64,000 nt of DNA from Sinotaia quadrata (taxonomy: Eukaryota > Mollusca > Gastropoda > Architaenioglossa > Viviparidae). A program made the translations under genes and the position numbers. Position 1 is the stretch's first letter. Each line of letters begins with the position of its first letter. The DNA lies in assembly GCA_028829895.1 (NCBI GenBank), contig CM054184.1, positions 20,223,201 through 20,287,200 of the forward strand, given 5' to 3'. Of the stretch, positions 11,700 through 23,508 are shown in pieces. The notes beneath the pieces were generated by a model that saw only the letters and a program-made list of their open reading frames with translations, did no database searches and was not told where the DNA came from.

Positions 11700-12526
11700 G
11701 TCTTGATTAGGTAGTCATTCTACTCCCAGTGTAAGGCTCAGAATTCTTGCAGAAGTCAGTGTGACCAAGGTAAAGATAAAGATAAAGATAGGAGATAAAA
11801 TAGGATGAAAAAGTGAAGTTTTAGCATGTGAACAATGATATAGCTTTTATTCAGTAATTCCTTCAATCGATCTCTCAGACATTCTCACATTAAAATTATA
11901 TCTGCAACAATTATAACAAGTTTGATTACCATCATACAACATATATCAGAGTGATTGCACATTAGAATCACAATTAATTACACTCACTAATATTTGAATA
12001 CACAAATAACTAGGTCCAAACTTACTGTTTTCCAGATCACTGTCTCAGTATCGCCAAAATACGGGATCGACTTAAATCTCCATAGAAGAAATGCTCATTG
12101 ATGGGTTTTCAGTCTCTTACCCTATTTATACATAATTCTATGACTATGCTGGTTGGAGTGATTATTGTTTGCTATGAGTCTGTATAAAAGATCATTTAAA
12201 TCATGACTTGAGCAATGTACTTATTGTTTAACTATGAATATAGAGACGAAGTTGTCGTTTGTGATCTGTCTCATGGCACTCTCTAGGAAGTGGACTATTG
12301 AAGTCCCACAAGCAGAGTAGAATTGATTATACATGATGAGTCAGCTCTTTACAACAGGACTCCTCTGCTTTCACTCAGTACGTAAAGACACGTTTGATCA
12401 AAACGAGTTACACTTAATAGAGCTGGACTATCAGTTTATCATCCCATGGAAAGTCATAACTTAAGTCACAAGACACGAACCTTCTGGAATTCTCTAAGAA
12501 AGTATAAAAGAGAGAACTGAGGGGTT

Positions 12527-12530
<4 letters not shown>
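11700..12530. other. Non-coding DNA after gypsy relic
   Basis: AT-rich sequence with a short (AAAGAT)n run near 11770-11795. I see no gene or element end here; an LTR of the upstream relic might be hidden but is not recognisable. Confidence 0.4.

Positions 12531-12588
<58 letters not shown>
12531..12588. repeat. (AG)n microsatellite
   Basis: About 28 AG dinucleotides. The Ser-Leu repeat frame on the minus strand across it is an artefact. Confidence 0.95.
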
Positions 12589-12589
<1 letters not shown>

Positions 12590-12590
<1 letters not shown>

Positions 12591-12790
12591 GAAGAACGTC
12601 ATGAGAGCAGAAACAACAGAAACACTGAGATTTGCACCTGCTGCATGGCAAAGTTGAATTTTCTCTCCATGAAACAGATGTAATTATAGTAGGAACATCA
12701 AGAATGTAGTGTTTGTCAGATGAGGTAGGAAGGAGGTTAAGATTTTCATGAGAATGGGAATTTTGCATGATGACAGTAGCTTCATAAAGA
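12590..12790 (-). other. Unidentified open stretch, possibly old coding DNA
   Basis: The minus strand is open for about 70 codons before reaching the (AG)n run. It has balanced residue use, including NLLPTSSDKHYILDVPTIIT and a cysteine cluster (CSRCKSQCFCCFC). I do not recognise it. The composition is less AT-driven than the flanks, so it may be eroded mobile or gene sequence, but no start, splice sites or homologous copy in the window support a live gene. Confidence 0.2.
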
Positions 12791-12799
12791 GCAATATTT

Positions 12800-13387
12800 T
12801 GTGGTGAAACTTTTTATAATGGAAATTACGTCATGTCCACTAGGAAATCTGGGAATATCTCTTTCCATCCCAATTCATCCACCGAGTGCCAAGTATTACA
12901 AACATCGAGGCAACTTGTTCGTAAATACATCATGGCGAAATGAAAAGTTCAATGCTTCAAGACAGCTTATATGTGCAATGTCATTTGCATACATTTATAG
13001 ATAGATGAGTCATTTAGTCTCTCTGTCTGAGTTTCATCCCGAATGTTCCATTCCATGTGCGAAGGAGAGGGCAATTCTCATACCAGACAAGGCCGGAAGG
13101 TGTCACATTCACAGGTATGAGGACACAATCATTTGATGAAAGTAAGTGACAGCTTTAAATGTCATTAAGGTCCAACCATTCTACATAGAGACCAGAAAAA
13201 TCAGCAACAGTTTTCACTATTGGCACCAGCCAAAACTACCAGACACAGCCCATATATGGGAGGTCTAGAACAACAATCTGAACAGAAATCATTGTTGCGA
13301 GCAATGCTACAACTAGCATCAGTCATCTTCAAACAATCACAGTTATCAATGAGTAGAAATAAGGGCAAAAGCACATTTATAACATTA
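12800..13387. other. Unassigned DNA
   Basis: Mixed-composition sequence without recognisable coding motifs. The short frame at 12801-13004 lacks family features. Confidence 0.4.
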
Positions 13388-13596
13388 TAGAAGATTTAAA
13401 AGTAAGAACATTTATTATTGCCATTGTCAATAGAAGATTTAAAAGTAAGAACATTTATTATTGCCATTGTCAATAGAAGATTTAAAAGTAAGAACATTTA
13501 TTCTTGCCATTGTCAATAGAGGATTTAAAAGTAAGAACATTTATTCTTGCCATTGTCAATAGAAGATTTAATAGTAAGAACAAGTATTCTTACCGG
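13388..13596. repeat. 43-bp tandem repeat, about 4.8 copies
   Basis: Units begin TAGAAGATTT at 13388, 13431, 13474, 13517 and 13560, giving an exact 43-bp period. Copies differ by single bases: TTATTATTG in the first two against TTATTCTTG in the next two, and one GAGGATTT. The last copy decays at 13596. The pattern of shared changes suggests stepwise duplication of single units. Confidence 0.95.
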
Positions 13597-14452
13597 GACA
13601 GATATTATTGTATATGTAATATTGTCACCTCCCACCCTCTCTCTTGAGGGGAGGGTGGTGGCTTGCCGGCTCCATGTAGGACTTGCATAAAGAGAATTAC
13701 AAATCGCACACAGAATACCAAGATGATTGTTTGGCTCGAATTTAATTCTGCGTGTAGGTTACGTATTGCCGACATGTTTGCATGTGTGCTTGCATACGGG
13801 TAGGGGTGAAGTGTAGACGGCATAGACGACACAACGAATAACAACGACAGCAACCACTCTTTCGAAACCATAGACAGGAGAAAGGCCCAATGTCAGAGTA
13901 CAAATTCAAGTTTATTTGTCTATGGGTTTCCTCTCGCACGTTGGTTAGTCAGTCAGCCATCCACACTCGCACCCATGGGAAACGGGGAAGAAAGAAAGAA
14001 AAGGGTCACCACTTGTCGGCGCCCGTGAAAAGAAAATAATGATGATGGGTGAAATAAAATAAAAGAAATACAAAATTCAATTTATCCATGCAGTACTACT
14101 TCTAAATAGATTTAAGCATTTTACAACATACTGTATCAGTCATTATTTATAAGTTCTGGCGCCAATGCTCTGGTATCCAAGTTCGATAATAAACAAAGTT
14201 CAATAATAAACAAATGTCATTTGACTTGCAAGTCTTCTTCAACAGTTCCATCAATATTCTCTTACATTAATCTTAACACCATCCTTTACTTATTTACAAC
14301 GATTTAGACTTAAAGTTTATTTCTAATTTTAGGTTTAATGCTTAAGATTCCTACGCTTTAGTTTTAGGTTCTAATTTATATTTATGTGCTACGTGCTCTG
14401 AGATTTCCCTAATTAGAATTTACTTTTACTCACATAGGTATTGTCACGTTCT

Positions 14453-14605
14453 CCTTGTTCTCTGCTCATATAATTCGTTACTCTCTCTTGTTCTCTGCTC
14501 ATATAATCAACGTTACTTTCTTCTTGTGCTGGGCTCACATTGTTATCGGCTCTTTCTTCTTGTGCTGGGCTCACATATAGTTACACTCTCTTCTGGTGCT
14601 GGGGG
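14453..14605 (+). repeat. Short tandem blocks (two related 18-35-bp motifs)
   Basis: The block GTTCTCTGCTCATATAAT occurs twice. It is followed by two copies of a block ending in TTCTTGTGCTGGGCTCACAT and a partial third (CTTCTGGTGCTGGG). They form a small degenerate array in the GC-richer patch. Confidence 0.75.
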
Positions 14606-14699
14606 GTTTTGATGATACAACAAAAACATCGTCGACGTCTCGACCTGGCCGTCCTCACTGTTACACGGCTGCTACAACTTCACGCTCCTGTGCACTTCT

Positions 14700-14880
14700 C
14701 TCGTTAGGCCTAATTTCTCAACTCTCATTGCGTTCTCTCTTCTCTCTTCTTCTCTTCAATTTCTGCCCATTTCATCTCTTCTCTTCTCTTATCTTCGTTT
14801 CTCATCTCTTCTCTTCTCTTCTTCATTTCTCATCTCTTCTCTTCTTCGTTTCTCATCTCTTCTCTTCTCTTCTTCATAAC
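14700..14880 (+). repeat. TCTTCTC-rich minisatellite
   Basis: Repeats of TCTCATCTCTTCTCTTCT-like units and TTCTTCATTTCTCATC variants. The Leu/Ser/Phe-rich open frame across it is a by-product. Confidence 0.85.
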
Positions 14881-15449
14881 GGCCAACCTTTGCCGTTCTC
14901 GGCGGTATGCCTCATGCCTGACCGTTACTGCTTCCAACGATAGTTACTACCACTATGTAACATCTCGTTCTGTAACATATCCCAGCGCCGACATGTTTGA
15001 ATGTGTGCTTGCATACTCGTCACTTCTGTTGGGAAATAATCGATTACCCACGGCCTTTGCGCAGAGTCTTTGAAAACCCGAGATGGCTACCCGGTTTGAT
15101 TTGGCCCATCTAAAACTGTAGCGGTCTTTACGACGCGCTCCATATACAGCCGGGTAGACTTCTGGCACTCTGTTACAGTGTTCAAGAATTCTCCTTCTGT
15201 TTTGCCTTCAGAATATAGAGTCTTCTTGATACATAAAAGCAGGGAGAAACTCTAACAGAGGTGTCCTTCCACCTCTGTACAACACGCTACATTTTCCACG
15301 TTTCTCATCCGCCCCTGGCTCTGTATCCTCTTTTATACACAAAGTTCTTGCACATCCCTTTCTCTGAGCTTACTGGTACACACCCCCTCCCAGCACACAC
15401 GCTATCCCCATCGACACTGCCCAAACAACAATGTCAAACTGCAAGATAT

Positions 15450-17290
15450 TCAGCATTAAAAATTGTTGCACGGCCAAAATAACATTTGTGGTAATTATAA
15501 ATACGCCTACAGTAGCTATATCTACCAATGACTAATTGGAGCAAAGTTATTTGGGATGGTGTTTTCATATGCTGGCAGAAACATATTTCATTCTTGTATT
15601 AAGAGACGTAACAAATAATAGCATGACTACATACTATTTACAAAAATCTATAATTGATTATGATGGTATTGAATTTATTGTTATTTGTATACGGCTAAGC
15701 AGAGTTTTTAAATTGTTTCTTGTTCTCTATCACTCTTAAGTTAAAATTTTATTGTAAACAATCTCACGTTACTGAGTGTTCGTGTGTAATACATATTCAT
15801 TAGGAAGTAATACATTTGTAGTTAGCTTTTTATCCGTATTAGTTCACAGATTTCGGTAATATGTATTACTATAGAAGATATTTTTACTTTAATCAATATT
15901 TTTGCAAGATGACAGGATCCTTTAGCCACTCAATCAGTGTTCATATACTGAAAAAATATTCATGATTCTTCTCTTGATAAACTATTTTTATTCCAGTAAA
16001 TTTCGTTAATTAGTGTTCTGAGGATATGTTTCTCAAAATATGATTACTAATTAGAAATAATGTGCTCTGGGCTTGGAGTTCGTACATTTTATCAAGGAGA
16101 TATGTAGTTGTGGAATTTCTTCGCATTTCAGCCAGGACAGTCTTGCATTAGTACATGTAGGTATATATTTTCGAAATAAGGAAATAAATGCAATGCTGCT
16201 GTATGTAACAATCTTATTAAAGCTTGTTTAGCAACCAATGTAATACGAATATCTAAAATCTTTATAAAAGCTGCTTTGAAAGAAAAGGAAACGCAACCCA
16301 GTGCATGATGAATAGTAAATTACCAAACAAATACGTGTACACGTCGAATAATATTTTGAAAAACTTGTTTGAATGTTTCTTTTGATATATTGTAAGATGA
16401 ATTTGACCTGAAAGTCTGCGTGTGTGAGATTGACTATTCAATGTTCTTTTAATAAATGCATAAACAGAAATTAGGTGGGCTAAGTTCAGAAGAATTTCGT
16501 TATAGTCTCTTTTAAATCAACTGTCAAATACAGTTATAATTAATCTAACAAGATAATTAAATATTATTTAGTACAAATGTACTCTCCAGTGTTGTTTCGT
16601 TTTATATATATATATATAACATTCCCTGATTTTGACTCATTGAAGCAAATAGTTACTCCTTCCTAAGTACTTCCTTCTCCTTCTAGAAGGAGTCCTAATG
16701 TTCCAAGAAAAATATTTTTCGAATAAACTGAAATTTTAAGTGGCAGAGTAATAATCGTCGAAATATGAAAATCAGAATTACATTAAACCCTTTATTTGTT
16801 TTTAATTCATGGATTTTAGAATAAACTGCTTCTATTAATGGGTTATAATTATAAATGTTAATAGTTATTTCGTTCATTGTTAATCTCTAAATGATATATA
16901 TTGGACTTCTCAAAGCAATCTTTAATTTACTCCTCTCTTTCAATTATAGAAATCTTTTGATTGATATCTTATGTTTTAAGTCATAGCAGTGCTTAGAATC
17001 GTATTACCGAGTCAGTATTTCAAATGTCTTTATAGCAAAAAGCCCTAAAAAAAATAATATATTATGTCTACTTTGAAGCAATTTTGAACTTGGAACCACT
17101 TGGAACTGTGCCCAAAGATCAATTTCCTGTCTTGTATTCACTTTACATTTGCCCGTTAATAACAACAAACAAATTAAATATATAAAGAAATGAAATAAAA
17201 CGAATACAACGAAAATTGTCACCAGAATACACTGACAATAAACTTGCCCAATAGACAGTTGGGTAAGGAAAGAGTCGTTCTCAGCCACAT
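15450..17290. other. AT-rich DNA without recognised features
   Basis: I find no domain-bearing frame, element terminus or array apart from a short (TA)n run near 16604-16617. The 94-codon minus frame at 17004-17288 is Leu/Phe/Val-rich without family motifs. Confidence 0.5.
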
Positions 17291-17299
17291 TAGGTATGT

Positions 17300-18435
17300 T
17301 TGTCCCACTGAATCAATGACAACGGGAATGTAATAAGTTTGGACAGCAAATGCGATAAGAAAGGAACCAATGTACGATGTTGACCTAACAACAGACACAC
17401 CCTCTCTTCACTTTCACTAATCTGCAACGGCCAGTCCCATTAAACGACAGATCCAGACTATACTATCACCAAGTAATTACTTTAATTCAAAGACATAAAT
17501 ACTGTTTTACTGGACGTTCGCGACTTGGAATTAAATTATAGGCTGATGTATATCTTATGGCAAAACGTTATTTTTTTCTTATTGCGATCCTGAGCGTGTA
17601 TGTAAGCTGAGATCGGTAGTTAGATCACTAAACGAAGTTTGCTGTTTAGCGGAAACTCCCAAAGAAGAAAATAAAAAAGAAATTCTTCAAAAATTGTCTG
17701 AAAACCTACTCATCTTTATCCAAATACGGAATAGAAGAAGGAAATACGAATAAATTTCTGATGGCTTTTAAATTATCATTTTCCGTACAGTTCATGTATT
17801 GACACAAATGTCATTTCGTTTTTACAATTTCATCTGTTAATAAAATTCCTTACTTAACCATGTTATAAGTGACTTGTAGTGGAAAGCTAATCGATTGTAT
17901 TCTTTTAGATGCACATCCGTGGAGACATTAAGTTTTGCATCTTGATTGAAATTGGGAAACAAAATCAAAATTTATTAGTTCTTCTTTTCACTACTTCGAT
18001 TAAACCCTACTATTAGAGAAGTTTTCTTCCCATATTTGTCCTCTTAGCTCATTTTGGGTCATGTTTGTAGCGTTTTATTTATTTCTTTAGATTTTTGTAA
18101 CTAGTCAAGTTAAAATTAGAATCTTCCTCATATGAAATGTTTGCTATCGCAGTTATTGAAGTAAGAGATTACTGATATTAAGTCATGTGTTTTGCAACGT
18201 TTTACGGGATGTTTATGTAGGACTTACAAGTAATGTTGCAAACCTTGTGATCAACTTAATCTATGCTTCACCATTTCTTAGTTTTAATTATTTCAAAGCG
18301 TTTTCATCATTTTGTGCCTTAATGTACAAACATTGCGACAACACTGCATAAGGAAGAATGTCTTACAACAAATAATATTTTTGACTGCATAAGTGTGGAC
18401 CAGAAACGTTTGGACTAATAACAAAAATAAGCTTA
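17300..18435. repeat. Old, diverged copy of part of the duplicated unit
   Basis: Scattered but collinear matches to unit A at about 22.78-23.4 kb. Examples are TTTTACTGGACGTTCGCGAC against TTTTATTGGACGTACGTGAT, the following GGAATTAAATTA/GGAATGAAATTA, and a shared 'GAAGTTTGCT...TTTAGC' block. Divergence is far higher than between units A and B. This marks an earlier round of duplication. Confidence 0.5.
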
Positions 18436-18439
18436 TGTG

Positions 18440-18930
18440 TATTAAAACGTTAAGTTGCAACTTATGCAACAAAAATACAGGAATAATACAATTTAATAAT
18501 AATCAGACTGCTTGAAACTCTTTCTCATTATTACTTCTCACTGAACACTGAAAACTGATATTCTATAGATGCTAATTATTATGAGACAATTGTTCTAATG
18601 TACTTCACACAGTTCTAAAGTTCATATGTGGAATTCAGCAATTAACGCATTCATGCATTAACAGTTGACGTAATAAAAAATATATCGAGTAATGCCGAGA
18701 TTCGACAAGAAGAAATAATTTATACTTAGCACGACCTAAAGTAATATACACAATGTAAAAATGAACACTACAGTACAGGCAAAAAATTGAATTTTACCAA
18801 GTTGTTATTAGTAGGAAGATGCAATTGAATCCTAGTCAATGAATCAACATTCAGCTTCAAGGATTACACTGGCACTGGAAAATCAGCATGTGACTGGAAA
18901 ACAGTGCATACAATAAACTGTTAATCCCCC
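18440..18930. repeat. Duplicated block, copy of 37837-38360
   Basis: Nearly collinear with 37837-38360, sharing AATAATACAATTTAATAATA and TTCTATAGATG..AATTATTATGAGA. It is also related, more distantly, to 25690-26000 in unit A (CAATAATCAGAGTGGCTGAA; AACGCATTCAT). The match to 37.8 kb ends at the C-run at 18927-18936, where the second copy reads TTCCCC and then unrelated sequence. Confidence 0.8.
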
Positions 18931-18989
18931 CCCCCCAAATAATAAAAGTGATAGAAAATTTTACTCATTACTCTTTCTTCATTGTCTCT

Positions 18990-19130
18990 TGGGGTGAACG
19001 TTTCGAAACTGGGTCCCTTCCTATATTGGGTTGTATATGGAGTAATAAAACCCTGGCTGGATAAGGTTAAAAGCATCTTTGTATTGTGTGAATGGTTAGG
19101 TTTTATTATGATTCTATATGCTTTGTTTTA
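18990..19130 (-). repeat. Inverted copy of the 31350-31450 block
   Basis: GCATCTTTGTATTGTGTGAA at about 19073 is the reverse complement of the sequence at about 31349-31376 with a single change. The similarity continues through a GGGTTGTA...GGCTGGATAAGG segment against the inverted 31380-31440 sequence. Part of unit A is therefore present here in the opposite orientation. Confidence 0.65.
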
Positions 19131-19639
19131 TTTTGAACATGTTAACATTTATTTCTTTCAGAGGCCTATGCCACACTTAGTATTTATTAATAGAGCAATT
19201 GACTGGACACCTAGACTCTGCAATTGCTTGTGTTTCAGGGTTTTGGGCTTTCTTTGGGATTTTGATTTCCTTTTGAGTTCATCTTGATCCTTGATTTCAA
19301 GTGAGATTTGGAATCTATTTCTGATGTGATGTCGTGTCCTATTGAGAGTCTACCAGCTTGTGTACGTCACTCCAGCACATTCAGATACGTTTTTGATCAG
19401 GAATGTGACTACAGTGTGGTTTGAACTTGCTCTCTGATGAAACTATTATATTCTGTATATATTACTTATTTTTATAAATCTTGTTAACTTCTGTTTTATT
19501 AAAATTCTTGTTATTATTTTAATCTCTGTATTTGTTAGTGAAGTAATTTCTATCATGTTATCATAGTCAGAAGTTATAATCTAATTATTAAGTCTCTATT
19601 CTTCTATTTATAATTGTCAAACATCTATTAATATGATTC

Positions 19640-19855
19640 TCAGCTACAACTGAGTGGGGGCTGGAGCCAACTTGGCGGTGTACTAGTATATCGGTGTAAC
19701 AGTGGCAGATATACATATATAACCAGTGATCAATACTCTGCATCGGCACTTGTAGATGTATCATAACTAACTACTTATATTTGGTATAATTCATTATTAC
19801 AAAGTCACCCCAGGGTACAGCGGCGACATCCTCCCTACTTTTTTAAATAAAGAAT
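19640..19855 (+). repeat. Dispersed repeat 'a', forward copy
   Basis: Matches 40116-40262 directly (TATACATATATAACCAGTGA; GTCACCCCAGGGTACAGCGG). It matches 28670-28830 and 48325-48490 in inverted orientation, where CCGCTGTACCCTGGG corresponds to the GTGAGGTACCCTGGG region. It carries no coding frame. This may be part of an LTR or of a non-autonomous element. Confidence 0.75.
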
Positions 19856-19859
19856 TGTG

Positions 19860-20335
19860 TAATATAGAAATTATTCGAACGTGGTTTCAAGGAAATACTT
19901 GATGTCAACTAATCTATTCCAATGTATTTGTAATATGTATATTTGATTGTTGATTTAATAAATGTATTGTTAATTTATTGACCATCTTACACATATTGAT
20001 AACCTTACGTTGAAGAAGACAGTGGTTGGATGGGGGCTCATTAAATATAGATTAAAGACGGATTTGAAGAAATACGAAATTTTTCACCTACGGAAAATTG
20101 TGCGACAATAAATGTTTGTCTTTAAATTTTGAGGAAGAGATAGCACGTTTACCCCACCCACATATCCTCCAAATGAGAAAGACGAGTGATGTCTGTTGGA
20201 GGATCATTAATAAAATAAATTAAGATTCTCATCACTTGTAATTAGCATTAGATAACTCATTAATTATAATCATATCTATTAGATAACACTATAATTATAA
20301 TCATATCCATTAACTAAGTGGCGTTGGTGTCACAC
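19860..20335. repeat. 3' part of the junction repeat, first copy
   Basis: Shares the 'TTCGAACGTGGTTTCAAGG', 'TTGATTGTTGATTTAATAAA' and 'TTGATAACCTTACGTTG' blocks with 59560-60010. Its later part, up to GGTGTCACAC, also matches 41325-41645. The AATAAA-like signals, the TGTCA start of the longer copies and the ..GTCACA end suggest a decayed LTR-like unit, but no target-site duplication is visible. Confidence 0.6.
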
Positions 20336-22038
20336 TTTCCTTTCATACCTATTTACTAGCATAAATAATGAAATTAGGCCTGCTAAACACACCCCTACCC
20401 GATATCTGAAACATATCCCTATAATTCTAAATGTAAATATTAAATTGATTTTAAAATGGTTGGTATTTCGTGCAAGTTGCCGGCGCTCATAAAAAATGGA
20501 AACGATTAAATTAGCAATGCAATGCGACGTTGTATGGTCCAGTCAGATCATATTTGACCACTCGGCGATCTTTACGTTAAATATTAAAATATAAACAAGA
20601 AACGAATGAAATGTATTAAAACCGTGACCAGGGACGCGGGATTCTGCAACTTCAGTTTGAAAAGAACATTTTAAGTAAAAAGTAATTATTAATTAATTAG
20701 TTATTTATGAAATTGTTCAGTCTAGCTACATTATTGGAACAAACAAAATATATTAAAATAGTTTATTTGTTTTAGATATTACATTAATGTACATTTGAAG
20801 AAAGGTAAAGGAAAGAAAATGACGAGCAAGATGTAAATATACAATTATTTGTTTAAAACTATTAATGTCTTATTTTTGTGTTTGGAATATATTGTTAACG
20901 CTGGTAAATAATAAGGTAGAATGAAATATTTATGTATCTAGAATTTACTATTTGGCGAGTGACTATATATTTCACCTGGGTAGTCAGATTAACGGATGAA
21001 ATTAGCTTTTAGCGTTGAGAAAATTTGCTTTATGGGCATTCTGGTTTTTTATCTTAACGTCTTAAACTATGGAAAATGTGTGTTTGAAAGATGAAATACT
21101 TTTTAAGATGGTTGAAAGGTAAAGTAATAGAGGTCGGAAATGCGCTTTTAATACTGTTATTCTTATTGCTTTCTTGGTGGTGCTGGACGGTGGGTTTAAA
21201 ATTTCAATTTAAAATAGTTTATATGGGAATAAAATAAAGTTACAAACTAAATTCAATGCAAGTTAAAACAAAAGGAATTACATATCAAATTAATTGATTT
21301 TGTTTAAGTGTAAAGACTTAGAATTTGTGGTGCGCTTCTCTAAAACATTATGTGTGTGCCTCTCTGTCTCATTTGCCTTTTTCACTCTCTCTGAAACCAA
21401 TTTTATTTTTGTACATTCGAATTATTTTAGGATAATAATAGTGTACTTCTATTACTGATTGTAAATACTTGTATAAGCATCATTTTATATGTTTAGTTAT
21501 TTGTTGCTACTTACGTTGCTAGACATACAATGTATTAGTCAGTGCTAAGTATTGAACGCTAATGAAATCAAAGTAAGCTCTTTATTAAATCTATTACTTT
21601 CAAAGGCATCCATGCTGATGTCTTTTAGCATCAATATTGTGTTTGTCGACCCACGGATATCTGGGAAATTACATATTAGATTCAAGGTAAAACCAAAGAT
21701 AAAAGAGTTCTAAACTCAAGGAAGGAAAAATTAGGTATACAAACCAGTTTGAAAGTGTGGTGCGGTAGGCGGGCTGCCCCCCCCCCAAAAAAAAAAAAAC
21801 CAAAATAAAAACACCCTGCAGTAATGATTGACGAATTGGAATAACCACTTATACATACAAAATAGCACAAAATACGTTTATATTCTGTAATTCACAATGG
21901 ACCATCGTACAAAGAAAAGAAGAGATTTCCCGTGTGCATTAATTTGGGGTTTATTAAAAATGTATAATTGCATGTAACTATTTTTAAAGAGGAAACCTTT
22001 AGTGGACATTATTTTTTAATTTTTAAATAAAAGCTTAC

Positions 22039-22066
22039 CAGATCGTGATAGATTGTCCATCTTCAG
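22039..22066 (-). other. Candidate 28-nt microexon (unit A)
   Basis: On the minus strand TTTGTTTTACAG / 28 bases / GTAAGC has a good acceptor and donor. The same structure, with both splice sites intact, is at 43481-43508 in unit B. The 28 bases differ at three positions between copies; in the frame reading EDGQSI one change is silent. No flanking exon could be joined to it, so this may be a chance pair of splice-like sites. Confidence 0.2.
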
Positions 22067-23503
22067 CTGTAAAACAAATACACGTCACCAACAACCTTTT
22101 CCCTTCTGATTCATCTCTTCCTTTTGTTTAAGCTAGGATTTCATGTCATATAATGTAAAGGAATGATGTTGCATATTTATATTATTATTATACATATTAC
22201 ACAGTGTCTTCACCACCTCGGTAAAACACATTATTAACTTAAAGAGTTTTTAATTATCTTTACCAATTATACCCATGAAGCGTAATTTCGCTTGCAGAAG
22301 GGCAATCAACATATTCCCATTTCTTTCTTGCACACAGTTTAGCTCATGTACAACACTTATACAAAGAATATTAGTCATAATATAGGTTTATTGCATTTTA
22401 ATTCATGCAAGAATTGATAGGTCTGTATTACATTAATTGACTTAATTCGAATTTACAAGAAAGTAAAGTTTCCTCATGCACTGATATATAATTAAATGAT
22501 TGGTTATTTCCGTTTTCAATATGCCTGCAGACTTTTACCATTTTCAGACTCGTGATTATTGATCAAGTGGGTGTGACTTACTGCTTAAAACCTAGAAACA
22601 TTGGAATGAATTGCCGCAAGCTCGAAACTTGACATACCAAAGTAGCACAGCATTTAACAGTGTTTTGAATGTGCACGGCTATGAGCAAAAATGCCGTAAA
22701 AGTTTTCTTTTTATTTGTCTTTTTTATTGTCTTTGGTGCAATAAACAATTTTGTACTACCTATCAAAGAATCAGCATAATGGTTACCAATAGAACCCTAC
22801 CCACAGACCCCAACGGACCGAACAGACTTAAATAAAATGCTAGCATAATGCTTTTATTGGACGTACGTGATTTGGAATGAAATTAGCGACTTAATGTATT
22901 TCTTGAGGGCAAGCGTTGTTTGTTTTTGTGCTATTATCTTAAGTGTATGCGTTTAGGGGGCGGGGGGGGGGGCTGGGACTAACAGAAGTTTGCTCTTTAT
23001 TTAGCAGTGACTCATAGACAAGAAAATAAAATAGGAACCCCTCAAAATTATCGAACACCTCAGTTAGTTTTATCTGATGTCTCTCACCCTACCCATATGC
23101 ATATAAAGACGTTCAACTTGATACAAATGTTTACAGTCTTTAAACATGTTACAATTTCTTCAACTCATATTACTATCCCATATGTGACCTTACTATGATT
23201 GATACAGAAAAGAAAGTTAATAATTTTTAATCTTGCTAGATGCGCTTCCGATGAGACTAACAGAAATTTCAAGATTCAACTTTAGAAACAAAAATTGCAA
23301 CAGCGTTGTTCCCTCTTTAAAAATACATTTAATGGGAAATCTTTCTTATTCCTCTTTGTGTTACCCTGTCTCGGTTTTCGTGTATAATGTTTTGTTTTCA
23401 AATTTTGGTAACATTTAACATAAAATTATAATTTCTTATATATCAAAGGTGTTGGCGTTGCCTTTTTAAAGAAATTGCATGTATTGATGTTAAGGTCTTT
23501 ATC

Positions 23504-23508
23504 ATTAC
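23504..23508. repeat. Left target-site duplication ATTAC
   Basis: The five bases immediately before the TGTCAC terminus, repeated at 25232-25236 and present once at the empty site in unit B (44969-44973). Confidence 0.9.

Larger units (their letters stand above)
9570..11700 (+). mobile_element. Decayed Ty3/gypsy retrotransposon (gag-PR-INT relic)
   Basis: Frame-broken remnants occur in the order gag, CCHC knuckle, protease-like region, integrase. No single frame stays open for long; stops and frameshifts are spread throughout. No RT or RNase H is found between the protease-like region and the integrase HHCC region, which is what the Gmr1-type gene order predicts, though an internal deletion could give the same picture. 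No LTRs are recognisable at either end. Divergence is much greater than in the fragment at 61.5-64 kb, so this is an older insertion of a related lineage. Confidence 0.65.
13600..15450. other. GC-richer, repeat-derived patch
   Basis: A patch with clearly higher GC than its surroundings. It contains a short inverted repeat near 13627-13660 (CTCCCACCCTC against GAGGGTGGTG), a 30-bp motif present twice (13768-13797 and 14987-15016), tandem GTTCTCTGCTCATATAAT and TTCTTGTGCTGGGCTCACAT blocks at 14453-14600, and a TCTTC-rich tract at 14720-14880. It looks like decayed mobile DNA, but no coding domain or clear termini can be named. Confidence 0.4.

Noticed and set aside
13388..13596. Regular repeats as a CRISPR array
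   Set aside because: The units are head-to-tail with no unique spacers; it is an ordinary 43-bp tandem repeat in a eukaryotic genome.
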